A stretch of DNA of 64,000 nucleotides from Dyella mobilis (GTDB lineage Bacteria > Pseudomonadota > Gammaproteobacteria > Xanthomonadales > Rhodanobacteraceae): positions 744,001 to 808,000 of the forward strand of contig NZ_JADIKF010000039.1 in assembly GCF_016904945.1 (NCBI RefSeq), written 5' to 3'. This document shows positions 37,666-48,432 of the stretch, in pieces. A program made the translations under genes and the position numbers. A model generated the notes under the pieces. The model searched no databases. It was not told the origin of the DNA and saw only the letters and a list, made by a program, of their open reading frames with translations. Within the stretch, counting starts at the first letter, position 1; the number at the start of each line of letters is the position of its first letter.

Positions 37666-37685
37666 GCTGACAACGTTCTGTCAGC
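37666..37685. promoter_or_regulatory. perfect inverted repeat in the uvrA/DUF2059 divergent spacer
   Basis: GCTGACA, six bases (ACGTTC), TGTCAGC: a 20-base perfect dyad, typical in size for a dimeric repressor site. It lies between divergent uvrA and DUF2059 genes and does not match the E. coli LexA consensus (CTGT-N8-ACAG). Confidence 0.5.
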
Positions 37686-37808
37686 AGAAACGTTTAGACC
37701 CTCACTGAGGCCTGCCCGCACCTTTGCTAACAGACCCTAGGCAGCGCGCGGACGGGCCCCTATGCTCGGCCGCTGTTTCCCGATTTCCATTTCAATGGAG
37801 AGTGCGAC

Positions 37809-38336
37809 ATGTCGGCTGGCAAATGGGTTCTGGGTCTGGGTGTTTGTCTGGCGTTGGCGGGGGTTCCCGCGATGGCGGCCCAACCCAGCGAGGCGCAGGT
37901 GCGCCAGTTGATGCAGGTGATGGACGTGCCCGGCCAGTTCACCGTCATGAACAATCAGATGGCCGCGATGATGAGCCAGCAGCTCCCTTGCGTGCCGGCC
38001 AGCTATTGGCAGACCTATATCGACAAGAACGGCGTGGCCCAGCTCGAGACGGCCATGATCCCGGCCTACCAGCATCATTTCACCGCGGACGAGGTGGACG
38101 GCCTGATCAAGTTCTATAAGTCGACGCTGGGCCAGAAACTGGTGGCCCAAATGCCGGCGACCATGGCCGAGGCCGCCCAGGCCGGCCAGCAATGGGGGCG
38201 CCAGCGCACTTCGGACATGTTCTCGGAGCTGCAAAAGCAGGGCAAACTGGACGCCCAGGGCCGCTGCCCGGCGACCAGTTCCGACGGCGGGTCCGCCCAG
38301 CCATCCCCCGCGCCAGGTGCCGGCTCAGGGCAGTAA
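37809..38336 (+). CDS. DUF2059 family exported protein
   Basis: A 175-residue protein with a signal peptide (MSAGKWVLGLGVCLALAGVPAMA, cleavage near residue 23). The rest is helical and matches DUF2059: a first repeat VRQLMQVMDVPGQFTVMN and a second core HHFTADEVDGLIKFYKSTLGQKLVAQMP (about 80-107). Function is unknown; members are periplasmic. A low-complexity Ser/Pro/Gly tail ends the protein. Divergent from uvrA. Confidence 0.9.
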   Translation: MSAGKWVLGLGVCLALAGVPAMAAQPSEAQVRQLMQVMDVPGQFTVMNNQMAAMMSQQLPCVPASYWQTYIDKNGVAQLETAMIPAYQHHFTADEVDGLIKFYKSTLGQKLVAQMPATMAEAAQAGQQWGRQRTSDMFSELQKQGKLDAQGRCPATSSDGGSAQPSPAPGAGSGQ

Positions 38337-38355
38337 GCGTGGGACGCCCTTAGTA

Positions 38356-38430
38356 GTAGGTTGGGTTAGCGCAGCGTAACCCAACGTTTTTGCTGGCTTT
38401 GTTGGGTTACGCTCCGCTAACCCAACCTAC
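38356..38430. repeat. dispersed palindrome, GCGCAGCG subtype, two inverted copies
   Basis: GTAGGTTGGGTTAGCG and CGCTAACCCAACCTAC form perfect 16-base outer arms; each half also contains an inner inverted repeat (GTTGGGTTA/TAACCCAAC). Nearly the same element is at 54307-54393. It lies after the DUF2059 gene and before the rplU promoter. Confidence 0.88.
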
Positions 38431-38452
38431 AACGGCGGAGTCCAGGCTCATG

Positions 38453-38471
38453 CTGGTCAGTTGTTGACCAG
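38453..38471. promoter_or_regulatory. inverted repeat overlapping the rplU -35 box
   Basis: CTGGTCA, five bases (GTTGT), TGACCAG: a perfect dyad whose right half overlaps the -35 box. A protein bound here would block RNA polymerase at rplU; no regulator is identified. Confidence 0.5.
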
Positions 38472-38493
38472 TAAGTCCCTTTGTCGCTAAAAT
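38464..38493 (+). promoter_or_regulatory. promoter of rplU-rpmA
   Basis: TTGACC (38464-38469), 18 bases, TAAAAT (38488-38493), about 65 bases before the rplU start. A good sigma-70 match and the only one in the gap. Confidence 0.65.
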
Positions 38494-38559
38494 CCTCAGT
38501 TCGCTGCGCCCGATAGATGCGCTGCGAACCCAAGAGAATAACGACAGAAGGGCTCAAAC

Positions 38560-38874
38560 ATGAGTTATGCAGTCATCAAGACCGGCGGCAAGCAGTACCG
38601 CGTCCAGCAGGGCGACGTCCTGCGCGTGGAGTTGCTCAACGCCGAAGAAGGCGCCAGCGTGAAGTTCGACCAGGTGCTGCTGGTCGGCGCCGGTGAAACC
38701 ATCACCGTCGGTGCCCCGACCGTGGCCGGTGCCACCGTGAGCGCCACCGTGCGCAAGCATGGCCGCGCCGACAAGGTCCGCATCATCAAGTTCCGCCGCC
38801 GCAAGCACCACAAGAAGCAGCAGGGACATCGTCAGCATTTCACCGAAGTCGAGATCACGGGCATCAACGCCTGA
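38560..38874 (+). CDS. rplU: 50S ribosomal protein L21
   Basis: 104-residue large-subunit protein, opening [20 protein letters not shown] and closing with the basic segment [21 protein letters not shown] that is the L21 signature. Cotranscribed with rpmA, which begins 20 bases later, from the promoter at 38464-38493. Confidence 0.98.
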   Translation: MSYAVIKTGGKQYRVQQGDVLRVELLNAEEGASVKFDQVLLVGAGETITVGAPTVAGATVSATVRKHGRADKVRIIKFRRRKHHKKQQGHRQHFTEVEITGINA

Positions 38875-38894
38875 TATAGCCGGAGTAAACAGTC

Positions 38895-39152
38895 ATGGCA
38901 CATAAAAAAGGCGTAGGTTCATCCCGCAACGGTCGCGATTCGAACCCCAAGTACCTCGGCGTGAAGGTGTACGGTGGCCAGGCCATCGAAGCCGGCAACA
39001 TCATCGTGCGTCAGCGCGGCACCCAGTTCCATGCCGGCACCGGCGTGGGCCTCGGTCGTGACCACACCTTGTTCGCACTGGTCGATGGCAAGGTCGAGTT
39101 CAAAGTCCGCGGCGAGAACAACCGCAGGTACGTCAACGTGGTCAAGGCTTAA
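38895..39152 (+). CDS. rpmA: 50S ribosomal protein L27
   Basis: 85-residue large-subunit protein. The N-terminus [16 protein letters not shown] reaches the peptidyl transferase centre without the cleavable extension found in Firmicutes, and the signature [19 protein letters not shown] follows (about 34-52). A terminator after it (39176-39201) separates it from obg. Confidence 0.98.
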   Translation: MAHKKGVGSSRNGRDSNPKYLGVKVYGGQAIEAGNIIVRQRGTQFHAGTGVGLGRDHTLFALVDGKVEFKVRGENNRRYVNVVKA

Positions 39153-39175
39153 GCCTCCGCCACGTCCAAACGAAG

Positions 39176-39201
39176 GCCCCGCCCTGGCGGGGCTTTTGTT
39201 T
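39176..39201 (+). terminator. intrinsic terminator after rpmA
   Basis: GCCCCGCC, loop CT, GGCGGGGC, then TTTTGTTTT. It implies that obg has its own promoter in the following 150 bases. Confidence 0.9.
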
Positions 39202-39247
39202 TCTGGAAGCAGGGAACGGGGAACGTGCGGTTCTCCAGTTGATATGA

Positions 39248-40438
<1,191 letters not shown>

Positions 40439-40464
40439 TCCATCCGGGAGGGATCACGCAAGGC

Positions 40465-41934
40465 ATGAAGTTGCAAGCACGTATCGCAGGCTATCGGCGC
40501 CTGCGTGATCAGCCCTTGTGGCGGCTGCTCGCCGCCGACCACGCTCCCGAACTCGTCGGATTGCTGCAGACCCTGTTGCTGGATGGCGAACGTCGCCTGC
40601 CGGGTTCGATCCTGCACGAGCGTCTGCAGCATCATCTGGATGCGATCAATGCCTCCGACCTGCCGCGCGAATTGCCGCGCACGGCCCAGGCCTATGTCGC
40701 GCATTGGCTGTCGCAGGGTTACCTGGAACGGCGCCTGCCCGAAGGCGCCAGCGAAGAGGAATACGAACTCTCCGCCCAGGCGACCCAGGCCGTCCGCTTC
40801 ATCGCGGGCCTGGAAGCGTCGCGCAGCACGGCCACCGAGAGCCGCCTGTCGCTGGTCATCCAGCAGCTCGTGCAATTGGCCGAGCAGACCGAAACGGACC
40901 CGACCGCACGCCTCGACGCGCTCTACGCGGAACGCGATCGCCTGGACGCGGAAATCGCCCGCGCGAGTTCCGGCAAAGTAGCGGCCATCGACGGCAAGCG
41001 GGCAGTGGAGCGCACCCGCGAGATCATCCAGCTCGCCGACGACCTCACCGAAGATTTCCGCCGCGTACGCGACGACTTCGAGCAGCTCAACCGCGAATTC
41101 CGCGAACGCATCATCGACGACGAAGGCGAGCGTGGCGACATCCTCGACCGCCTGTTCGAGGGCGTGGACCTGATCGGCGACAGCGAAGCCGGGCGCAGCT
41201 TCAATGCGTTCTGGAGCCTGCTCAACGACGCCGAGCAAAGCGCGCAGCTGGACGCAGCGCTGGAAATGGTGCTGTCGCGCAACTTCGCACGCAAACTGCA
41301 ACGTCACGAGCGGCAGTTCCTGCGCGGGCTTACCGGCGTGATGCTGGAGCGCGGTAGTCACGTCCACGACGTCATGCAGAACTTCGCCCGCAGCTTGCGC
41401 GGCTTCGTGCAAAGCCGCGGCTATCTGGAGCAGCGGCGCCTCAACCAGTTGCTCAAGCAGGCGCAGGCCGAGGCACTTCAATTGCGCGATTCGGTACAGG
41501 CGCGCCAGCGCACGCCTTATACCCTGCAACTGACGACCAGTCGCCTGCGTTCGCTTGCGCAGTGGCGTTTGCACGATCCCCGCCACGCACGCGTCGACGG
41601 CAGCATCGCACGCAGCGAAGGGGCGGCCATTTCGCTCGACAGCGTCGGCGACCTGGTGGCGCAGTCGGAAATCAACTACCGCGGCTTGCGCCGCGACCTG
41701 CACGAGCTGCTGGCCACGCACGAGCAGCTCTCCATCGCCGGCGTGCTCGCCCGGCGCCCGGCCGAACAAGGCTTGGGCAGCATCATCGGTTACCTGTCGC
41801 TGGCCACGCGGCATGGCGTGGTGGCCGATGGCGAGCACGAAGCCATTACCTGGCAGGGCAAGGACGGCAGTGAGCGTCACGCCCGCATTCCTCTCGTTTG
41901 GTTCCTGAAAGAGAAGCGCCATGAATTTGCTTGA
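40465..41934 (+). CDS. jetA: JetA/MksF-like condensin subunit (DUF3375)
   Basis: Kleisin-type subunit of an SMC-like complex; in Wadjet and MksBEF systems it joins the SMC heads to the KITE subunit. The 489-residue protein begins with the DUF3375 hallmark [20 protein letters not shown] (about 10-29), a winged-helix region, a long acidic/basic helical middle (about 150-245) likely coiled coil, and a C-terminal region including [20 protein letters not shown]. Starts 26 bases after obg with GGGAGG upstream and overlaps jetB by 14 bases. The assignment rests on domain type and order with the next two genes. Confidence 0.87.
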   Translation: MKLQARIAGYRRLRDQPLWRLLAADHAPELVGLLQTLLLDGERRLPGSILHERLQHHLDAINASDLPRELPRTAQAYVAHWLSQGYLERRLPEGASEEEYELSAQATQAVRFIAGLEASRSTATESRLSLVIQQLVQLAEQTETDPTARLDALYAERDRLDAEIARASSGKVAAIDGKRAVERTREIIQLADDLTEDFRRVRDDFEQLNREFRERIIDDEGERGDILDRLFEGVDLIGDSEAGRSFNAFWSLLNDAEQSAQLDAALEMVLSRNFARKLQRHERQFLRGLTGVMLERGSHVHDVMQNFARSLRGFVQSRGYLEQRRLNQLLKQAQAEALQLRDSVQARQRTPYTLQLTTSRLRSLAQWRLHDPRHARVDGSIARSEGAAISLDSVGDLVAQSEINYRGLRRDLHELLATHEQLSIAGVLARRPAEQGLGSIIGYLSLATRHGVVADGEHEAITWQGKDGSERHARIPLVWFLKEKRHEFA

Positions 41935-42592
41935 GGACGATATCGTTCTTGCCGAACCCGTGGCGGAAAAGCCCAAGGGCGCCGCGCTGTTCGACGGCGA
42001 CACCGGCAGCCTGCCGCTCGATGCGCGCCGCGCGCTGTGCATGCTGCTGGCCGGGCCAAGCCTGGATGCCGGCCGCCACAGCCAGCTCTGGACGGCGCTG
42101 TTGCGCCAGGAAGCGGCCATTCGCGCGCGCTTGTGCGAGCTGTTCCTGGAACTGGTCATCGACCGCGACGGCGGCGTGGCCTTTACCCGGCAATTCGACA
42201 CCGGCGAACTGGAAACGCCGGTGCTGCTGCGCACCTCGCCGCTCACCTTTATCGATTCGGTACTGCTGCTGTATTTGCGCCAGCAACTGGCCGAAGCTGA
42301 AGCCCGCGGCCATCGCGCCGTGGTGGAAGAGGCCACCCTGGTCGATGCGCTGTCGGTCTACGAAAAAAGCGTATCCACCGACCGTGCCGGTTTTGCCAAG
42401 CGCGTGGCTGGTGCCATCACCAAGATGAAAGACAACCACATACTGGACAAGCTGCGCGGCAGCGACGAGCGCTACGAAGTGTCGCCAGCGCTGAAACTGC
42501 TGTTCTCGGCAGAAGACGTGCAGGCGCTGGCGCAGGCTTATCGCGAATTGCGCGAAGCGGACGAGGGTGAGGAGAAGCCGGATGGCGAATGA
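41921..42592 (+). CDS. jetB: JetB/MksE-like condensin subunit (DUF4194)
   Basis: KITE-type tandem winged-helix subunit, 223 residues. [22 protein letters not shown] (in two halves, about 36-57), [17 protein letters not shown], and the DUF4194 segment [19 protein letters not shown] (about 108-126) followed by [16 protein letters not shown] are visible. The C-terminus is acidic ([12 protein letters not shown]). It overlaps jetA by 14 bases and jetC by 11, so the three are translationally coupled and probably form one complex. Confidence 0.86.
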   Translation: MNLLEDDIVLAEPVAEKPKGAALFDGDTGSLPLDARRALCMLLAGPSLDAGRHSQLWTALLRQEAAIRARLCELFLELVIDRDGGVAFTRQFDTGELETPVLLRTSPLTFIDSVLLLYLRQQLAEAEARGHRAVVEEATLVDALSVYEKSVSTDRAGFAKRVAGAITKMKDNHILDKLRGSDERYEVSPALKLLFSAEDVQALAQAYRELREADEGEEKPDGE

Positions 42593-45500
42593 GAAGAGCG
42601 CGCCGCGAAAGACGCGCGCCAAGGCGGTGCGGGCCCCGAAGCCGGTGGTGCCATCGCTGTTTCTTTCCGATCTGCCCGATCCGCGCGACGAACAATTTCG
42701 CATGCGCCGCCTGCAGGTGTTCAATTGGGGCACCTTTACCGGCCTGGTCGACGTGCCGATCGCCGAAAAGGGATTCCTGTTCGTAGGCCGCTCCGGTTCG
42801 GGCAAATCCACGCTGCTGGATGCGATGTCGGCCCTGCTGGTGCCGCCCAACCTGGTCGACTTCAACGCGGCAGCGCGCGAGGCCGAACGTAGCGGGCGCG
42901 ATCGCAGCCTGGCTTCGTATGTGCGTGGCGCGTGGGCCGATCAACAGGACAGCAGTTCAGGCGAAATCGCCACGCAGTACCTGCGCAAAGGCGCCACCTG
43001 GTCGGCGCTGGTGCTCGAATACCGCAACAACCTCGGCGCCACGGTCAGCCTGATCCGCATGTTCTGGATCAGCGGCAACAGCTCGGCCGCCGCGGACGTG
43101 CAGAAGCACTACATGGTGACCGAGCGTTCCTTCGACGTGGCCAAGGATCTGCAAGGTTTCGACCTGGATCGCCGCCGCCTGAAGACGCGCCTGGGCGAGG
43201 ACGTGCATCACTTCGAGACCTTCGCCGCCTACGCCGAACGCTTCCGTCGCCTGCTGGGCATCGAGAACGAGATGGCCTTGAAGCTGCTGCACAAGACGCA
43301 GTCGGCCAAGAATCTCGGCGATCTGAATCAGTTCCTGCGCGGCTTCATGCTCGACGAGCCGGAAACCTTTGGTGCCGCCGATCGCCTGGTGACGGATTTC
43401 GGCGAGCTGGATGCCGCGCACAAATCCGTGGTGATCGCGCGCGAGCAGGTGGATACGCTGGTGCCGGCGCGCAGCTCGCACGAATCGCTGCAACAGTTGC
43501 GTCGCGCCACCAGCGAGTTGAAAGAGCTGCAGCAAGGCATCGACCTTTATCGCGAGCAGCGCCGCCTGGTCTTGCTGGATGCGCGCCTCGCCGACATACA
43601 GGTACAGGATCAGGCCCTGGCCGGCGAGCTGGCGCAGCGCCGCCAGTCGCTGGAAAACCACGATCAGAAGCTGGCCGATCTGGAACGGCAGCGGCGCGAG
43701 CAGGGCGGCGATGCGATCGACCAGCTCGAGCGCGAACTGGAACAGGTTATTCGCGAGCGCGACGAAAAGCTGCGTCGCCGCAACAAGGTCGAGCAGACCT
43801 GTCGCGAACTGGGCTGGACCATTCCAGGCACCGCGCATGGCTTTGCCGAACTGGCCGGACAGGCGCGCGAGCTGATTGATGGCGCACGTAGCCGCGCGGT
43901 GGCGCTGGAAGAGCGCATGGATACGCTCAAGCGCGAGCGCGACCAGGCTGCGCAGCGCTTCACGGAAGTGCGTTCGGAAATCGAAGCGCTGAACCGCAAC
44001 CCTTCCAATATTCCTGCACCAACCCAGGCGATGCGTGCCCGGTTGTGCCAGGAACTGGGCCTGTCCGAGAACGCGCTGCCCTTTGTCGGCGAGCTGATGC
44101 AAGTCAAATCCGAGCACGCCGCCTGGCGCGGTGCCATCGAGCGCGTGCTGCACGGTTTTGCGCTCGGTCTGGTGGTGGACGAGAAGCACTACGGCGAAGT
44201 GTCGGGCTGGGTCAACAAGACCCATCTTGGTGGCAAGCTGGTGTACTACCGGGTGGGGCGCGGCGAGGTATTGAACAGCCGCAAGCTGGACGGCAAGTCG
44301 ATGCTGCACAAGCTGGAGCTGCGCGACCACGCGCACCGCGACTGGCTGTCGGCGGAGCTGTCGCGTCGCTTCGACTATAGCTGCGTGGATTCTGCTGCAG
44401 CGCTGAAAAATGCGGACCGGGCGATCACCCGCGAAGGCCAGGTGAAACATCCGGGCGACCGCTATGAGAAAGACGACCGCCGCGCCGTCGACGACCGCCG
44501 CCACTGGGTGCTCGGCTTCGACAACCGCGACAAGCTTTCCGTTTACGAGAAAGAAGGACAGCAGTGGGCGCAAGCCATCGCCAAATCGGATGAAGGCTTG
44601 AAGGCGCTGCGTGAGGACAACGCGCGCGAAGGCGACCGTCGCGTGCTGGCCGGTGCGCTGGCCGGTGCAGAGTGGGAAGAGATCGACGTGGCGCCCAAGC
44701 TGCAGCGCCTGGGTGACATCGAGGCACAGCTGAAGCAACTGCGCGAAGGCGATGCCACGCTGCAGGAGATCGCGCAGCGCCTGGATACCGAGCGGGAACT
44801 GCGCCGCCGTGCGCAAAATGCGTTCGAAGATACGGCCGGGGAACGTAACGCCTTGCAGCGCGAACGCAACGGCCTCAACGAGAAGCGCGACACCTGCGAG
44901 CAGAAAGCCTCGCAAGCCGCGCTTACACCCTTGCAGGCGCGCGGCCTGCCCGAACGACTGCCGGCGCATCCGCCGCTCTCGCTGGACAATCTCGCCGACC
45001 AGTTCCGTACCTTGGAACGCGGTCTCCACGAGGCGCTGAACGGCCAGGTCGACGAAGACAACCGCCTGGTGCAGCAGACCGAGGAGTGCTTCCGCAGTTT
45101 CTGCCGTCGCTGGCCACAGGATAGCGGCGACTTCACACCCAATCTCGATTCGGCCGAAGGCTTCCTGGCCCGCCTGCGTCGCCTGGAACTGGATGGACTG
45201 CCCAAGCACGAGGCGCGCTTCTTCGAGCTGCTGCAAAGCCAGAGCAAACAGAATCTGCTGGTGCTGCAAAAGCACGTGGTCGAGGCGCGCAAGTCGATCA
45301 CCCAGCGCATGGAAGAGGTCAACGAAAGCCTGGAGCGTGTGCCGTTCAACCGCGGCACCTTGCTGCAGATCGAGCTGACCGATCGCGGCCTGGCCGAAGT
45401 ACGCGAATTCCAGCAGCAATTGCGCGACGTGCTTTCGCATAACCAGACCGAAGACCGCGCGCTGGCCGAGAATCAATACAGCGTCCTGCGGCAACTGGTA

Positions 45501-46004
45501 GCCAAGCTCGCCGCCGATGATCCGGAGCACAAGCGCTGGCGCGAGCTGGTGCTGGACGTGCGCCAACACGTCGAGTTCGTGGGCGTGGAAGTGGAGGCCG
45601 ATACCCGTCGCCAGGTAGAGGTCTACCGCAGCGGCGCGGGCAAGTCCGGTGGCCAGCGGCAGAAGCTTGCCACCACCTGCCTGGCCGCAGCACTGCGCTA
45701 CCAGCTCGGCGGCGACGACGGCCATTTGCCGCGCTATGCGCCGGTGGTGCTCGACGAAGCCTTCGACAAGGCCGACAACGAATTCACTGCGCTGGCCATG
45801 AACATCTTCGAGAACTTCGGTTTCCAGATGGTGGTGGCCACGCCGCTCAAATCGGTGATGACGCTGGAGCCGTTTATCGGTGGTGCCTGCTTCGTCGACA
45901 TCACCGGCCGTCACGATTCGGGCGTGTTGCTGATCGAATACGATCAGGCCGAGCGGCGGTTGGCATTGCCGGAGCGCGCACGCGAAGCGGAAGCCGTGGT
46001 TTGA
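42582..46004 (+). CDS. jetC: JetC/MksB-like SMC ATPase
   Basis: MukB-like SMC motor, 1140 residues. Walker [10 protein letters not shown] at 69-77; two long coiled coils (about 285-470 and 640-960) enclose a middle domain (about 475-620; [20 protein letters not shown]). The C-terminal head carries the signature [15 protein letters not shown] (about 1017-1031) and Walker [12 protein letters not shown] (about 1054-1064). It is complete and shows no damage. Wadjet operons add a fourth gene, jetD (DUF3322/DUF2220 nuclease); here an unrelated asparaginase gene follows after 100 bases, so this is a MksBEF-like set. Confidence 0.9.
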   Translation: MANEKSAPRKTRAKAVRAPKPVVPSLFLSDLPDPRDEQFRMRRLQVFNWGTFTGLVDVPIAEKGFLFVGRSGSGKSTLLDAMSALLVPPNLVDFNAAAREAERSGRDRSLASYVRGAWADQQDSSSGEIATQYLRKGATWSALVLEYRNNLGATVSLIRMFWISGNSSAAADVQKHYMVTERSFDVAKDLQGFDLDRRRLKTRLGEDVHHFETFAAYAERFRRLLGIENEMALKLLHKTQSAKNLGDLNQFLRGFMLDEPETFGAADRLVTDFGELDAAHKSVVIAREQVDTLVPARSSHESLQQLRRATSELKELQQGIDLYREQRRLVLLDARLADIQVQDQALAGELAQRRQSLENHDQKLADLERQRREQGGDAIDQLERELEQVIRERDEKLRRRNKVEQTCRELGWTIPGTAHGFAELAGQARELIDGARSRAVALEERMDTLKRERDQAAQRFTEVRSEIEALNRNPSNIPAPTQAMRARLCQELGLSENALPFVGELMQVKSEHAAWRGAIERVLHGFALGLVVDEKHYGEVSGWVNKTHLGGKLVYYRVGRGEVLNSRKLDGKSMLHKLELRDHAHRDWLSAELSRRFDYSCVDSAAALKNADRAITREGQVKHPGDRYEKDDRRAVDDRRHWVLGFDNRDKLSVYEKEGQQWAQAIAKSDEGLKALREDNAREGDRRVLAGALAGAEWEEIDVAPKLQRLGDIEAQLKQLREGDATLQEIAQRLDTERELRRRAQNAFEDTAGERNALQRERNGLNEKRDTCEQKASQAALTPLQARGLPERLPAHPPLSLDNLADQFRTLERGLHEALNGQVDEDNRLVQQTEECFRSFCRRWPQDSGDFTPNLDSAEGFLARLRRLELDGLPKHEARFFELLQSQSKQNLLVLQKHVVEARKSITQRMEEVNESLERVPFNRGTLLQIELTDRGLAEVREFQQQLRDVLSHNQTEDRALAENQYSVLRQLVAKLAADDPEHKRWRELVLDVRQHVEFVGVEVEADTRRQVEVYRSGAGKSGGQRQKLATTCLAAALRYQLGGDDGHLPRYAPVVLDEAFDKADNEFTALAMNIFENFGFQMVVATPLKSVMTLEPFIGGACFVDITGRHDSGVLLIEYDQAERRLALPERAREAEAVV

Positions 46005-46104
46005 CCCATCGCGCGCGCGACCTGTGGCATAAGACGATAGCCCGAACGGCATGGAGCGTTCGGCAGATGCCGTTTGGATTGTCACCGTCACCGAGAGAGC
46101 ACCG

Positions 46105-47157
46105 ATGAGCAACCGCCGCGACTTCCTGAAAACCTCATTGCTGGCAACGTCCGCACTGGCGCTGCCGCGCTTGTCGCGAGCCGCCCTTTCGGTGTCCGGT
46201 TCGGTACCGGGCGGCGTGGGAGCGCGAGTGGTCTCCACCTGGGATTTCGGCGTGCCGGCGAACCAGGCCGCATGGACGGTGCTGGGCAAGGGCGGCAAGC
46301 CGCTGGATGCAGTGGAAACCGGCGTGTTGATACCGGAAGCGGACTTGCACAATCACAGCGTCGGCCGCGCGGGTTACCCCGACCGCGACGGCAAGGTCAC
46401 GCTGGATGCCAGCATCATGGACGGCGACGGCCGTTGCGGTGCCGTCGCCGCACTCGAACACATCGCGCATCCGATCAAGGTGGCGCGCAAGGTGATGGAA
46501 GACACGCCGCACGTGCTGCTGGTCGGCGACGGCGCGCTGGAATTTGCCTTGCAGGAAGGCTTCACCAAGGAAGACCTGTTGACGCCGGAATCGGCAAAGG
46601 CGTGGCACGAATGGCTGAAGAAGGCCAAGTACACGCCGGTCGCCAATAGCGAGAACATCGATTACCACCGCAGCACGCAAAACCTCGGCATGCCGGGCGG
46701 CAAGAACAATCACGACACCATCGGCATGCTGGCCGTGGATGCGAACGGCCATCTTGCTGGCGCCTGCACCACCAGCGGCATGGCGTGGAAACTGCACGGC
46801 CGCGTGGGCGACAGCCCGATCATCGGCGCCGGTCTCTACGTCGACAACGAAGTAGGCGCCGCCACGTCAACCGGCGTGGGCGAAGAAGTGATTCGCAACG
46901 CCGGCAGCTTCCTGGTGGTGGAGCTGATGCGCCAGGGGCGCAATCCGCAGGAAGCCTGCGAGGAAGCCGTGCGGCGCATCATCAAGAAACGCCCCGAAGC
47001 GACCAAGGAAATGCAGGTCGGCTTTCTCGCCTTGCGCCGCGACGGCGAATGCGGTGCCTTTGCGATCCAGAAAGGCTTTACCTACGCCGTGTGCGACGTG
47101 CATCAACAAGATCGCCTGCTGGCTTCGCCCAGCGTCTACCAGACCACCTATACCTGA
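46105..47157 (+). CDS. N(4)-(beta-N-acetylglucosaminyl)-L-asparaginase, Tat-exported
   Basis: Ntn-hydrolase that releases asparagine from GlcNAc-Asn after glycoprotein breakdown. The 350-residue precursor has a twin-arginine signal (SNRRDFLKTSLLATSALALP), so it is exported folded to the periplasm. Self-cleavage occurs before the threonine of NHDTIGM (Thr205), which becomes the nucleophile. Conserved downstream are TTSGMAWKLHGRVGDSPI and GAATSTGVGEEVIR, which hold the substrate-binding arginine and glycines. The start at 46105 places the RR motif at residues 4-5. It is coupled to cutC by a one-base overlap (TGATG). Confidence 0.92.
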   Translation: MSNRRDFLKTSLLATSALALPRLSRAALSVSGSVPGGVGARVVSTWDFGVPANQAAWTVLGKGGKPLDAVETGVLIPEADLHNHSVGRAGYPDRDGKVTLDASIMDGDGRCGAVAALEHIAHPIKVARKVMEDTPHVLLVGDGALEFALQEGFTKEDLLTPESAKAWHEWLKKAKYTPVANSENIDYHRSTQNLGMPGGKNNHDTIGMLAVDANGHLAGACTTSGMAWKLHGRVGDSPIIGAGLYVDNEVGAATSTGVGEEVIRNAGSFLVVELMRQGRNPQEACEEAVRRIIKKRPEATKEMQVGFLALRRDGECGAFAIQKGFTYAVCDVHQQDRLLASPSVYQTTYT

Positions 47158-47912
47158 TGCCGAAACAAGCTTTGCTGGAAATCGCCGCCGGTTCGCTGGC
47201 TTCCGCGCTCGCTGCGCAAGAGGGCGGCGCCGATCGCGTCGAGCTGTGCAGCAGCCTCGTCGAGGGAGGCATTACGCCGTCGTGCGGCATGCTGACCGTG
47301 GTGCGCGATCGCGTGCACATTCCGGTGTATGTACTGGTGCGTCCGCGCGGCGGCGATTTTCTCTACGACGACGATGAATTCGAGATCATGCTGCGCGATG
47401 TCGAGACCTGCGCGCGCCTTGGTTTCGATGGCGTGGTGATCGGCGCCCTGGATGCCGATGGGGTGGTCGATCCGCGTTGCCGCGAGCTGGTGGTGGCGGC
47501 CGGCAAGCTGGGTGTGACCTTTCATCGCGCGATCGACGCCAGTGCCGATTTGCGCAGCTCCCTGGAGTCTGTAATCGGGCTGGGCTGCGAGCGCGTGCTC
47601 ACCTCCGGCGGGTGCGCCAATGCCCTGGCCGGCGCCAAGGCGATTGCCGGCCTGGTGGAGCAGGCTGCGGGGCGCATCACGGTCATGGCCGGCGCCGGCG
47701 TGCGCTCGCAGAACCTGGCCGAGCTGTCCAGGCTGAGCGGGGTGCACGAATTCCACGGTTCGGCCAAGGTGGGGCACCGCTCCGCCATGCGCTATTTGAA
47801 CCCGTCGCTGCTGGATCTGTCGCCGGATACCGAGCGGACCAGCGTGGCGGAGGTGCGGGCGATGAAGGCGGCGCTTGCCTCATTGGCTTCCTCCCCTGCG
47901 ACACGAAGCTAG
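47157..47912 (+). CDS. cutC: CutC family protein
   Basis: TIM-barrel protein of 251 residues in the CutC family, long described as copper homeostasis although biochemical evidence is weak. Motifs: LEIAAGSLASALAAQEGGADRVELC (in two halves, about 6-30), GGITPSCGML, VLVRPRGGDF, GVVIGALDADG, TFHRAIDAS and RVLTSGG. It starts on the stop of the asparaginase gene, suggesting a shared role in glycan or glycoprotein use rather than copper. Its last nine codons and stop lie inside a hairpin repeat (47890-47936). Confidence 0.92.
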   Translation: MPKQALLEIAAGSLASALAAQEGGADRVELCSSLVEGGITPSCGMLTVVRDRVHIPVYVLVRPRGGDFLYDDDEFEIMLRDVETCARLGFDGVVIGALDADGVVDPRCRELVVAAGKLGVTFHRAIDASADLRSSLESVIGLGCERVLTSGGCANALAGAKAIAGLVEQAAGRITVMAGAGVRSQNLAELSRLSGVHEFHGSAKVGHRSAMRYLNPSLLDLSPDTERTSVAEVRAMKAALASLASSPATRS

Positions 47913-47936
47913 TCCCGTGGGACGAAGTAGGGGAGG
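47890..47936. repeat. CCTCCCCT hairpin at the cutC terminus
   Basis: CCTCCCCT ... AGGGGAGG arms enclose a second dyad (GTCCC/GGGAC). It contains the cutC stop codon, so the protein's last residues are repeat-encoded. Related to the hairpins at 28356 and 48011. Confidence 0.6.
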
Positions 47937-48010
47937 GTTGGGGTGGGGTAGATGCTTGAGGACGCGCTTCACCTGAGATGTGTCGCAAGCTCGAACGACC
48001 CCCTCCCGGC

Positions 48011-48034
48011 CTCCCCCTGCTTGGGCAGGGGGAG
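48011..48034. repeat. CTCCCCCTGC hairpin
   Basis: CTCCCCCTGC, loop TTGG, GCAGGGGGAG: a perfect 10-base stem in the cutC-rpsT convergent spacer. No T-run. Confidence 0.65.
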
Positions 48035-48047
48035 GAGCAAAAGGCAG

Positions 48048-48075
48048 GCACGAAAAAGCCGGCGTTTCCGCCGGC
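48048..48075 (-). terminator. second copy of the rpsT terminator
   Basis: A 28-base direct repeat of the sequence at 48107-48134, 59 bases away. On the minus strand it is a GCCGGCG/CGCCGGC hairpin followed by TTTTTC, so read-through from rpsT would meet a second terminator. Confidence 0.75.
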
Positions 48076-48106
48076 CGCCGCTCCACTTGGGGGCGGTGGA
48101 AATCAA

Positions 48107-48134
48107 GCACGAAAAAGCCGGCGTTTCCGCCGGC
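48107..48134 (-). terminator. intrinsic terminator of rpsT
   Basis: On the minus strand GCCGGCG, loop GAAA, CGCCGGC, then TTTTTC, 35 bases after the rpsT stop. Confidence 0.85.
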
Positions 48135-48168
48135 TTTTAACGCCAACCCTCTACAAAAAGCCTCTGGC

Positions 48169-48432
48169 TTACGCCAGCTCGCGAATCTTCGCGTTCAGGC
48201 GGCTCTTGTGACGGGCGGCCTTGTTCTTGTGGATCAGGCCACGGGAGGCGTAGCGGTCGACCACCGGCTGGGCGGCTTCGAAAGCGGCCACGGCGCCAGC
48301 CTTGTCCTTAGCTTCGATGGCCTTGACGACCTTGCGGAGGGCGCTGCGCACCATGGAACGGGCGCTGACGTTGCGCAGGCGGCGCTGCTCGGACTGGCGC
48401 GCACGCTTCTTCGCGGACTTGATGTTAGCCAA
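48169..48432 (-). CDS. rpsT: 30S ribosomal protein S20
   Basis: 87-residue small-subunit protein that binds 16S rRNA, with the standard N-terminus [17 protein letters not shown] and tail [16 protein letters not shown]. It starts at a TTG (48432) with GGAG about 9 bases upstream; extending further gives residues foreign to S20. E. coli rpsT also uses TTG and is translationally autoregulated, so weak initiation is probably conserved. Divergent from murJ, with two tandem terminators downstream. Confidence 0.97.
   Translation of the reverse strand: MANIKSAKKRARQSEQRRLRNVSARSMVRSALRKVVKAIEAKDKAGAVAAFEAAQPVVDRYASRGLIHKNKAARHKSRLNAKIRELA

Noticed and set aside
37666..37685. An E. coli-type LexA box at uvrA
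   Set aside because: The dyad is TGACA-N6-TGTCA, not CTGT-N8-ACAG; reported only as an unassigned palindrome.
42957..46352. 1131-residue minus-strand frame opposite jetC
   Set aside because: Shadow of the SMC gene; no motif and no plausible start signal.
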